In this document: piece after piece, positions 1-6,060 of the stretch
Layout: each line of letters starts with the position of its first letter
Numbering within the stretch: the first letter of the stretch is position 1
Program-made: the position numbers and the translations under genes
Assembly (NCBI GenBank): GCA_023458875.1
Contig: JAEWXO010000084.1
Span: forward strand, 1-13,708
DNA length: 13,708 bases
Source of the DNA: Bacillota bacterium
GTDB lineage: Bacteria; Bacillota; Clostridia; Oscillospirales; Ruminococcaceae
Direction of reading: 5' to 3'
Notes under the pieces: generated by a model
What the model was told of the DNA's origin: nothing
The model's database searches: none
What the model saw: the letters and a program-made list of their open reading frames with translations, nothing else

Positions 1-101
1 TTTCGCGGCATAAACGCTGGAATAATAAATCTGAAAAAGTAGAATTAGTAAATTCGGTAGCTAACTCTACTTTTAATAAAAAATTGAATAATCTAAAATA
101 A
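1..101 (+). pseudogene. 3' end of an unidentified ORF (partial at window edge)
   Basis: An open frame enters from the window edge and can be read from base 3 to a TAA at 99-101, about 32 residues. The tail is rich in Asn and Lys (it includes RHKRWNNKSEKVELVN). I do not recognise the family. Its place just upstream of an Rhs tip and a putative immunity gene suggests the C-terminus of a polymorphic toxin or another cassette gene, but that is inference from neighbourhood. It may be an intact gene whose body lies outside the window. Confidence 0.35.
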
Positions 102-249
102 TTTACACACTTTACTTGACAAACCCTCTAATGATGAGGATTGGCTGTACTTTTTACATTATTTTTACTTTAATTTAAAACTCAATGCTTCAGATTTCAA
201 TGAGAAAAATATAGTTAAGAAATTAGAGTACATAAAAGAAAATTATTAA
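97..249 (+). pseudogene. Start-less small ORF remnant, possible immunity-gene tail
   Basis: The frame from 97 to the TAA at 247-249 encodes about 50 residues of plausible protein, including DEDWLYFLHYFYFNLKLNAS and ending KKLEYIKENY. It overlaps the previous frame by a few bases in another phase and has no ATG, GTG or TTG near its beginning. It is therefore either the 3' part of a gene that lost its start or the continuation of the previous frame after a frameshift. The acidic/aromatic character and the Rhs context fit an immunity protein tail, but I cannot name a family. A strong terminator follows. Confidence 0.3.
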
Positions 250-270
250 ACATTTTATTATTCAAAACCA

Positions 271-303
271 AAGCGCTGATGTAATATATCAGCGCTTTTC
301 TTC
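271..303 (+). terminator. Rho-independent terminator
   Basis: A perfect 10-bp stem (AAGCGCTGAT at 271-280 pairs with ATCAGCGCTT at 288-297) with a 7-nt loop is followed by a T-rich tail. It closes the transcription unit of the broken frames at 1-249 and separates them from the Rhs tip. Confidence 0.8.
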
Positions 304-307
304 TTGA

Positions 308-673
308 CAAAATACGGCCATTTATGGCACAATATATTCAAGCCCTTCAAAGGGTACATTCATTAATCAGGATACCTATCAGGGAAGCATATCTGATCCG
401 GTATCACTTCATAAGTATCTTTATGCAAATGCAAACCCGGTAATGAATGTTGACCCAAGCGGATATTTCTCACTTGCAGAAATATCAGTATCATCAGCAA
501 TAGATAAAATCCTTGATAGTCAGGTATATGCTAATTATGATGAAAAATCACTTAAGTGTGGAAAATGTTATAAATATCAGAATTCAATTGTATCTGAAAA
601 TGGATTAAGATCTACAATTCATTTTGTATTCAATAGTTTGTTGGGTCTATTTGATGACTTCAAATTTAAATAG
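308..673 (+). pseudogene. Orphan Rhs/YD-repeat core tip with variable C-terminal extension
   Basis: The frame opens after a stop at 305-307. From about base 335 it reads the terminal part of the Rhs hyperconserved core: GTFINQDTYQGSISDPVSLH, then KYLYANANPVMNVDPSGYF. A cassette-specific tail of about 65 residues follows and ends at TAG 671-673. Full Rhs/WapA proteins have hundreds to thousands of residues of YD repeats before this point, and none are present here. The first ATG (443) would give only 76 residues starting inside the core. The tail has a CxxC pair (KCGKCYKY) and no toxin fold I recognise. The next gene starts 11 nt downstream, as toxin-immunity pairs do. I read it as a displaced toxin tip that could be swapped onto a full Rhs gene by recombination at the core, or a dead remnant. 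Confidence 0.75.
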
Positions 674-684
674 GGGAATAATAG

Positions 685-1101
685 ATGGATAATTTAATAT
701 TTAAAAAAATATGGGAAGATGAATTGTTATATGAAATACGAATCAAGGCTATAACGGAACGAATAACAGTATTTACTGACTGTTATGTTAATGATGAAAC
801 CCTTGTTAACATGAGAAATGATATTGCGGATTTTATAATAAATAAACAGAAAGAGAAAATTGTAGCTGTTGGGACTTTTGGAGATGACAGTGTTTCTTTA
901 ATTGCAATTAAGTTGAATCAAAACAGATCAGGTCATATATTGCTTGATATTAAAATGGAGTTAAATGATGATTCAGAGCCAAAACATTTTTGTAATTTTT
1001 ATTTGAGAACTGAAACTGGAATGATGGAAAGATTTATTGATTCTTTTAAATATTTATGCGAATCACCGGTTGATACAGAAATTTCGTTGTTGCGTGAATA
1101 A
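685..1101 (+). CDS. Putative immunity protein of the Rhs tip module
   Basis: This 138-residue soluble, acidic protein has no signal peptide or membrane segment. GGGGA at 674-677 and neighbouring bases lie about 8 nt before the ATG, and the gene begins 11 nt after the Rhs tip stops. Order, spacing, size and acidity are what is seen for immunity proteins encoded directly behind polymorphic toxin C-termini. The middle (VGTFGDDSVSLIAIKLNQNR, then SGHILLDIKMELND) and the C-terminal part (CNFYLRTETGMMERFIDSF) suggest a beta-sheet domain closed by a helix, similar in outline to small immunity proteins found near Rhs/WapA genes. I cannot assign a named Imm family. Immunity function is inferred from context; an unrelated small cytoplasmic protein remains possible. 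Confidence 0.6.
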   Translation: MDNLIFKKIWEDELLYEIRIKAITERITVFTDCYVNDETLVNMRNDIADFIINKQKEKIVAVGTFGDDSVSLIAIKLNQNRSGHILLDIKMELNDDSEPKHFCNFYLRTETGMMERFIDSFKYLCESPVDTEISLLRE

Positions 1102-1121
1102 TTATAAATTATTACCTTTTA

Positions 1122-1445
1122 ATGTGTATTTTTTGTTTTGATTCAATCGACAAACTAGCCTGGATAACAATAGGAATCACTTTGTTTCTGGTTAATATTA
1201 TGGAGTTCTTCGGAGTTATATCAGCAAATAATAAATTAATCAGCACTGATTCACAGATAGCAGAAGGAAATGTAGTACTATTTTCATGTAACAATGACTC
1301 ACACTGTATGATTGCGTTTCATAATCAGGAAGCATATATTCAACGTGTAAGATGTTCTTTTAGTGACTATGACAGGATGAGTGTCGGTTCAAAGGTATAT
1401 GTTAAGGTAAAAGGTTCTTCAGCATCTTTATTCGGCATAAAATAA
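1122..1445 (+). CDS. Small membrane-anchored hypothetical protein (possibly 5'-truncated)
   Basis: The 107-residue ORF has one hydrophobic segment near the N-terminus (about residues 13-33, LAWITIGITLFLVNIMEFFG). A polar domain of about 70 residues follows, with two Cys and a beta-rich end (SVGSKVYVKVKGSSASLFGI). The frame is open from 1098 without a better start, and no ribosome binding site precedes the ATG at 1122. The true N-terminus may therefore have been lost. It follows the candidate immunity gene by 20 nt and ends just before a terminator, so the three frames from 308 to 1445 may be one unit. A membrane-bound second immunity protein is possible, but no family is recognised. Confidence 0.45.
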   Translation: MCIFCFDSIDKLAWITIGITLFLVNIMEFFGVISANNKLISTDSQIAEGNVVLFSCNNDSHCMIAFHNQEAYIQRVRCSFSDYDRMSVGSKVYVKVKGSSASLFGIK

Positions 1446-1496
1446 AAAACGCCGGTTCAAGACATTATCACATGTTTTGAACCGGTCATTTTTTTA
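1445..1496. terminator. Bidirectional terminator between convergent units
   Basis: A 14-bp stem with one G-T pair runs from 1452 to 1485 (CCGGTTCAAGACAT against ATGTTTTGAACCGG) around a 6-nt loop. It is flanked by an A-run on the left (1444-1449) and a T-run on the right (1489-1495). It can end both the plus-strand ORF at 1122-1445 and the minus-strand NAD operon, whose last codon is at 1504-1506. Confidence 0.9.
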
Positions 1497-1503
1497 GTGT
1501 AAA

Positions 1504-2979
1504 CTAAAAATTGTTGTTGTGAAGTAAATTTCTTATTTCTGTTAATGTATATTCCTTTATCATTTTTCCGTTTTCAAATACTGTTTCGAGCAGGTTGTCA
1601 GACGGAATATTTTTGCTTGTGTATTCGTCGCTGTATGTAATTTCACCGTTTTCGTCCCTGTATACACGGCACATACCCTTTTGTGATTTTTTAAAGTGGC
1701 CGCTGTCTGTGACAGGATTTTTAAATATCATGACAGGCTCATTATTTACTTCTCCATAGGTCGCTTTTACTGCTATTCCATATGTATCTCTTGTAAATGG
1801 TTTAAGCCCGCCGCCTTCTTCTATGCACTGCATGGAGAAGCTGCCTACTCCGAGTGCAACATTGTTGCAGGCAAATCCGTTTTTTATAAGAACCCTGTAT
1901 ATCTGTTCACATCTCTGTATGGTTATACTGTCACCGTAAATTGCCTTTATATGAGGATCAAGGACTTTGAAGCCCTTTGAATTTACCGTGCCTCCAAAGC
2001 TTTTCCATAGTCTGAATACGGTTTCTGTGACTATTTCAACAGGATCTCCGCTGTCACCTCTTACAAGAAGTGTTCCGTTATGGTTCATAATTTCCTCTTT
2101 AAGTTCAGGAAGAATATTATCAACGATATTCCAGTAATCATAAGAATCAGAAACCATAGAAAAGCTTGTATCCGGATAAAGTTCGGTCAGAAGCTTTTTT
2201 ATAAATGTCTTTTCGTCACCGTCTATCGCATAGTTGCTTGTCATTACAGAATGCTCTGTTGAAACAGAGCCAGATGCAACAGGTTCCTTTGTACAGTCAC
2301 AGTTATAATAATATTCAAGGTATGGAATTGTTGCAACAGTCGCAGTGTTAAGAAAAGACAGACAGAAGCCTGCACTTGATGCAACTGCACTTTCAAGGCT
2401 TTCCTGTCCTCTCATTGAAAAATCACCGAGGGCCCTGCTTCGCGGAACATCGTTGTCAACAGATATATCATAGTATTTGTTGACAATCTGTCTGTATCTG
2501 TATCCTACATTTGCCGAGCACATAGGATGCCACAGACTGCAACTCATAAGACTTTCAAGTGCCTGGCCTACCCAGAAAAAATCAGGAACGGTATTTGAAA
2601 TTTCAATCATAGGTACTTTTATAGGTACTCTTGTTCCCTCTTTTATTGCCCGTATTTTTACAGGAAGGTAACCGAGATCATAAAGAGCAGCAATTTTTGA
2701 CGTATCATATGTTCCCTCGCCTATTGAATACTTAAGGATTCTTTCATATTCGCCGAGTACATCTTCTTTTTTGCATTTAAAGAAATTTTCATTGAAATAA
2801 TCTACAAGATATTTTTTAATAAAACTTTGCAGTCCGAACAAAACAAGCTTATCTTCGTTTTCAAGTCTTGACATTCTTGGTGTAAAGTAAGATGTAAGCA
2901 GGGTTGTCTCCGGATTGAACTGTGCCTGATGTGTTACTTTGTAAAAGTCACATAAAAGCAATGGCATTGTATTTTTCAT
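1504..2979 (-). CDS. nadV: NAMPT-like nicotinamide phosphoribosyltransferase (substrate uncertain)
   Basis: The 491-residue length is normal for the NAMPT/NadV family. Members join nicotinamide to PRPP to give NMN, and some phage relatives join nicotinamide to ADP-ribose pyrophosphate to give NAD. Recognisable landmarks are DFYKVTH (11-17), the DFSMRG motif with Arg190 (human Arg196), the catalytic-type His243 in STEHSV (human His247), VSDSYD (276-281), LVRGDSGDP (305-313, human IIRPDSGNP), IYGD (347-350) and TRDTYGIAVKAT (396-407). The oddity is in NTATVAT (211-217). An ungapped comparison with human GTDTVAG puts Ala213 where Asp219 holds the carboxamide. The ATG is preceded by AGGAGGGG at a good distance, overlapping the stop of the Prs-like gene. 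It is last in the operon, and substrate preference should be treated as open. Confidence 0.9.
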   Translation of the reverse strand: MKNTMPLLLCDFYKVTHQAQFNPETTLLTSYFTPRMSRLENEDKLVLFGLQSFIKKYLVDYFNENFFKCKKEDVLGEYERILKYSIGEGTYDTSKIAALYDLGYLPVKIRAIKEGTRVPIKVPMIEISNTVPDFFWVGQALESLMSCSLWHPMCSANVGYRYRQIVNKYYDISVDNDVPRSRALGDFSMRGQESLESAVASSAGFCLSFLNTATVATIPYLEYYYNCDCTKEPVASGSVSTEHSVMTSNYAIDGDEKTFIKKLLTELYPDTSFSMVSDSYDYWNIVDNILPELKEEIMNHNGTLLVRGDSGDPVEIVTETVFRLWKSFGGTVNSKGFKVLDPHIKAIYGDSITIQRCEQIYRVLIKNGFACNNVALGVGSFSMQCIEEGGGLKPFTRDTYGIAVKATYGEVNNEPVMIFKNPVTDSGHFKKSQKGMCRVYRDENGEITYSDEYTSKNIPSDNLLETVFENGKMIKEYTLTEIRNLLHNNNF

Positions 2980-2993
2980 TATAAGTTCCCCTC

Positions 2994-3785
2994 CTATAAA
3001 ATTATTATTTTTGAATTTTCTATTTTATTTTGCATTGTATCAAGAGTATATATTTTATCAACATAATCAGTATTCAGAAGCTCGCCTTTTTCAATGGCTT
3101 TTTCCATATGAGTAACATAAAGAATGACTCTTGATGCGCCGGCTTCTTTAAGTGCACTTCCGGCTTCGGCAAAGGTTCTTCCTCCGACACATATGTCATC
3201 TATAATGAGAATTGTTTTTCCGGATATGTCAGGTGCATTTACAAGCTCATATTTAAGGATTTTTCCTGTGCTGAGATCACGTTTTTTATTTCCGAAAAAT
3301 ACAGGTAAGGACAGACTGAAAATTTCCGAATATTTTTTAACGGCACCATTATCAGGATAAAAAATATAATCAGGTTTTTCACGAAGAATAATTTTTTCGA
3401 TTTCCGGCTGAAGAGGAATTTCTTCAACTTTGTTTATCAGAGCCGTTGTAATAATCGAATGGGGATCATATATTTTTACTCTGTCAAAATCAAGACTGTT
3501 TATAAAATTGCAGAAATGTTTAAGCGTAAAGCAGTAGCCTTTGATTTTTCTGTCCATTCTTGAATACGGGACATATGGCATAAATAAGTAAACAGAAGCT
3601 GTTTTCGGCAATGTTTCATCAAGCCAGCCTTTAGCCATAATAAGTCTCGTTATATCCCTGTCATCTTCAAATATTATCTTTACTTCTACGTTTTTGTTAT
3701 CCTGCAGCTCAATGCTCTTATAAATCCCCTCAGAGTTCGGAAAACTTTCATTTCCGAAAATAATATTATTAATAAATACAGCCAT
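2994..3785 (-). CDS. Divergent ribose-phosphate pyrophosphokinase (Prs-like; possible ADP-ribose pyrophosphokinase)
   Basis: The 263-residue member of the Prs family is clearly shorter than housekeeping PRPP synthetases (about 315). The family's layout is visible: FMPYVPYSRMDR (68-79, matching PYFGYARQDR), YDPHS (106-110, in place of the usual DLHS), YPDNGAV (143-149, in place of PDIGGV), NKKRD (166-170, the basic loop) and the PRPP-loop IIDDICVGGRTF (194-205, in place of VDDMIDTGGT). It would transfer pyrophosphate from ATP to ribose-5-phosphate, or in a NARP1-type pathway to ADP-ribose. It lies between nicotinamidase (28 nt away) and the NAMPT-like gene (14 nt away), so it probably feeds that transferase directly. 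The ribosome binding site is GGGAAG, 8 nt before the ATG. Family membership is firm; the acceptor substrate is not. Confidence 0.85.
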   Translation of the reverse strand: MAVFINNIIFGNESFPNSEGIYKSIELQDNKNVEVKIIFEDDRDITRLIMAKGWLDETLPKTASVYLFMPYVPYSRMDRKIKGYCFTLKHFCNFINSLDFDRVKIYDPHSIITTALINKVEEIPLQPEIEKIILREKPDYIFYPDNGAVKKYSEIFSLSLPVFFGNKKRDLSTGKILKYELVNAPDISGKTILIIDDICVGGRTFAEAGSALKEAGASRVILYVTHMEKAIEKGELLNTDYVDKIYTLDTMQNKIENSKIIIL

Positions 3786-3813
3786 GTTATTGACTTCCCT
3801 TCTTAAGTAAATA

Positions 3814-4341
3814 TTATTTAACCGTTATCTGACACATCTTCATTGTCTGCAATGCTGCATTATGTGTTTCAGGTGTAACTCCGGCACAGCATTTTTCAGT
3901 TACGGAAATCTCGGTGTCTGTAAACGCAGCTTTAAGTAGAAGAGCGTTTGATACAACGCATATGTCGGTACAAAGTCCTATAAGCTCAATTTCTTCAATA
4001 GGTTCTTCCTCTGCGGATTTTTTGAGTGCTTCAACAAGATTTGTCGAACCGAATGTATTTTTGCAGAATATTATTGCATCGCCCATAGCCTGCCTGATTT
4101 CATCATTGATTTTCCATCCTTCTGTATTTTCTATACAGTGAGCAACAGGAAGCTTCTTTCCTTCCTGAGTATCAAGGTAATTATCATAGTGAGTATCCTG
4201 TGTGGCAAGAATTTTATAGCCTTCAGCTTTTGCCTGTGTAATCCTTTTTACAGCATAAGGTACAATAGCTACAGCTTCTTTTGTTCCGAGTGCCATGTCA
4301 ATAAAATCGTTCTGCATGTCTACAACTATAAGATATTTCAT
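3814..4341 (-). CDS. pncA: Nicotinamidase, isochorismatase-like cysteine hydrolase
   Basis: The 175-residue cysteine hydrolase hydrolyses nicotinamide to nicotinate and ammonia in the cytoplasm. The triad is visible as Asp8 in VVDMQNDF, Lys94 in FCKNTFGS and Cys128 in GLCTDICVVS. Likely metal ligands are Asp49 and His51 in TQDTHYDNY, and His68. I place the start at 4341 rather than the ATG at 4356. The upstream ATG forms part of the GGAGG ribosome binding site, which sits 8 nt before the second ATG, and homologues begin right at the KYLIVVDMQ strand. The gap from the regulator's stop is 18 nt. Having a nicotinamidase with a NAMPT-like enzyme in one operon is unusual, since both would compete for nicotinamide. 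Confidence 0.9.
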   Translation of the reverse strand: MKYLIVVDMQNDFIDMALGTKEAVAIVPYAVKRITQAKAEGYKILATQDTHYDNYLDTQEGKKLPVAHCIENTEGWKINDEIRQAMGDAIIFCKNTFGSTNLVEALKKSAEEEPIEEIELIGLCTDICVVSNALLLKAAFTDTEISVTEKCCAGVTPETHNAALQTMKMCQITVK

Positions 4342-4359
4342 ATCGGTTTCCTCCATTGA

Positions 4360-5193
4360 TTAAAATTTTTCAGGATTTCTTTTGTATAATTTTGATGTGC
4401 GGTGCCCCGCCCGCTGATTTTCAAGGTCTGTCTCTATTACAAAATCAGAAATTTTTCTTCTGAAATTTGCAGCGTATTCCTTTTTGCCTAAAATAACTTC
4501 ATATACCTTCTGAAGTGAAGAAAGCGTAAAATATTCCGGCATAAGGTTGAAGGCAATATTTGAATCGGTTGTGCAGTGCATCAGTTCTTTATAGCCTTCA
4601 TAAATAATTTCAGCATGATCAAATGCAAGGTCACTTCTGATTATTTTTATTTTATCTGAGTTTTCTCCTGTTGTATGGGATATTTCAAGAACGGAGATAA
4701 GCTCAGTATCTTCGCGACGCAGGATTATCGTGGCATTTGATATTTTTGAATCTTTGTTTACCTTTTCAGAAGAAATGCTGTATGAAAATTCAAACCAGAA
4801 TGCATCGGACGCATCTGAACTCATATCTGCACTTACATCCTGCGAGACAATAAGGGCAAGGAATGCATCTGATATTACCCAGCCTCTAGGGTCTCTTCCG
4901 GGTTTGCTGAAGGTTTTGAATTCTTTAAGGTATGCTGATTTTACTCCCGTTTCTTCTTCGAGCTCACGTTCAGCTGTTTTTTCAAGTGTTTCTCCGCTTC
5001 TTATAAAGCCCCCGGGAAGTGAGTAAATATTTTTAAATGGTTCAATTCCGCGCTTTATAAGCAAAAGCTTTAATTTTTTAGGAGCAAGCTTACGGTAGTT
5101 CTGTTCGGTATCGTCCATTATTGAAAACACAACAATGTCAGCTGCGACAGACGGACGTTCGTATTTTAATATGTCAGGTTTTTTTTCCGGCAT
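4360..5193 (-). CDS. nrtR: NrtR-type Nudix transcriptional regulator of NAD metabolism
   Basis: The 277-residue protein has a Nudix domain and a C-terminal winged helix. The Nudix box is complete at residues 62-84 (G...E...RELEEETGV), so ADP-ribose binding or hydrolysis cannot be excluded; many family members have lost catalysis. The C-terminal part matches the NrtR signature: FNLMPEYFTLSSLQKVYEVI, then NFRRKI (243-248), then a final TSKLYKRNP strand. NrtR proteins repress NAD salvage or synthesis genes and respond to ADP-ribose or related nucleotides. I choose the ATG at 5193, with AAGGAAG about 8 nt upstream. The in-frame ATG at 5265 lies inside or upstream of the -35 element and cannot be on the transcript. 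It is first in the operon and probably autoregulated through the palindrome at 5228-5250. Confidence 0.9.
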   Translation of the reverse strand: MPEKKPDILKYERPSVAADIVVFSIMDDTEQNYRKLAPKKLKLLLIKRGIEPFKNIYSLPGGFIRSGETLEKTAERELEEETGVKSAYLKEFKTFSKPGRDPRGWVISDAFLALIVSQDVSADMSSDASDAFWFEFSYSISSEKVNKDSKISNATIILRREDTELISVLEISHTTGENSDKIKIIRSDLAFDHAEIIYEGYKELMHCTTDSNIAFNLMPEYFTLSSLQKVYEVILGKKEYAANFRRKISDFVIETDLENQRAGHRTSKLYKRNPEKF

Positions 5194-5227
5194 TTTAATC
5201 CGCTTCCTTTTTTGATATTGTTTATTT

Positions 5228-5250
5228 GATATTATCATTATAATACTATC
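5228..5250 (-). promoter_or_regulatory. Imperfect palindrome over the -10 box, candidate NrtR operator
   Basis: The 23-nt sequence from GATATTATC to ATACTATC pairs with its own reverse complement at 18 of 22 informative positions. The half-site is GATAnTATnAT. It covers the -10 box and probable transcription start, a position suited to repression. Assignment to NrtR is inferred from position only. Confidence 0.55.
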
Positions 5251-5265
5251 AGAATCAAAAGTCAA
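5237..5265 (-). promoter_or_regulatory. Promoter of the NAD operon
   Basis: On the minus strand TTGACT (5265-5260) is separated by exactly 17 bp from a perfect TATAAT (5242-5237). Transcription should start near 5230, giving a leader of about 35 nt before the nrtR start at 5193. No other promoter of this quality is seen in the operon's short gaps. Confidence 0.85.
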
Positions 5266-5298
5266 TAGTTTTTTATATTTTTTTTATAAATGCCTGTA

Positions 5299-5327
5299 TT
5301 GAAATCAATTCTGTAATATGCTATGCT
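5299..5327 (+). promoter_or_regulatory. Promoter of the two-component operon
   Basis: TTGAAA (5299-5304), a 17-bp spacer and TATGCT (5322-5327) lie about 45 nt upstream of the response regulator start. The promoter is divergent from the NAD operon promoter, with about 30 bp between their -35 boxes. Confidence 0.6.
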
Positions 5328-5370
5328 AATAATTAATCTGCAAAAAATATTATATTACCGGGAGAAATAA

Positions 5371-6060
5371 ATGAATAAAAAACAAATTCTTATAGTAGAC
5401 GACGACGAGGATCTGTCGTTTATAATTTCTGAAATGCTTGAAGACTACGGATACAAGACTGAAAGTGCTTCAAATGGTGAAGACGCATTTGAAATGCTTT
5501 CAGAAAATACATATCATCTGATATTACTTGACATAAACCTTCCTGATACGACAGGTTTTGAGCTTTGCCGTGAGCTTCGCCGTGTGTCAACAGTGCCTGT
5601 TATTTTTGCAAGTGCAAGAACAGAGCTGACAGACCGTATCACAGGCCTTGATATAGGCGGTGATGATTATCTGCCTAAGCCGTATTCAATGAAGGAACTC
5701 CTTTCAAGGGTAAATGCCCTGATACGCCGCAGCTATGGCTTTTCGGATGAAGAAAAAATTCTGTCATTCGGAAATGTAACGGTTAATATTACATCAAGGA
5801 CAGTTACAAGGAACGGTCAGTCAGTTTCTCTTTCGCTTCGCGAATTTGATCTGCTTGCATATCTGTGCGAACATAAAAACACAGCTGTGCCAAAGGAAAA
5901 ATTATTATCGGAGGTATGGGGAGCTTTTTCTTCGGCAGAACCATCCACTCTTACCGTTCATATACGCTGGCTCAGGGAAAAGCTTGAGGAAAATCCTGCA
6001 TCTCCGGAATATATAAAAACTGTTTTTAAAGTTGGATATATGCTGGAGGTCACAGAATGA
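5371..6060 (+). CDS. OmpR/PhoB-family response regulator
   Basis: The 229-residue cytoplasmic DNA-binding regulator has a receiver domain at residues 1-120: acidic pocket Asp10-Asp12, phospho-acceptor Asp54 in LLDINLP, Ser81 in place of the more common Thr switch residue, and Lys103 in PKPYS. The OmpR-type winged helix spans about 128-228, with LSLREFDLLAYL, a recognition segment STLTVHIRWLREKLE, and the C-terminal hairpin IKTVFKVGYMLE. GGGAG lies 6 nt before the ATG. It overlaps the kinase gene by 4 nt (ATGA), so the two are co-translated partners. Likely targets are its own promoter and the ABC transporter downstream. Confidence 0.95.
   Translation: MNKKQILIVDDDEDLSFIISEMLEDYGYKTESASNGEDAFEMLSENTYHLILLDINLPDTTGFELCRELRRVSTVPVIFASARTELTDRITGLDIGGDDYLPKPYSMKELLSRVNALIRRSYGFSDEEKILSFGNVTVNITSRTVTRNGQSVSLSLREFDLLAYLCEHKNTAVPKEKLLSEVWGAFSSAEPSTLTVHIRWLREKLEENPASPEYIKTVFKVGYMLEVTE

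Noticed and set aside
304..333. TTGACA-type promoter before the Rhs tip
   Set aside because: TTGACA is perfect, but the best -10 (CACAAT at 18 bp) is poor and overlaps the core coding frame; I could not support it.
4342..4356. Upstream ATG for nicotinamidase
   Set aside because: The ATG at 4356 overlaps the GGAGG site that serves the ATG at 4341, and the extra residues MEETD are not part of the fold.
5194..5265. Longer NrtR N-terminus from the ATG at 5265
   Set aside because: That ATG lies at the -35 box, upstream of the predicted transcription start. The ATG at 5193 has a proper ribosome binding site.
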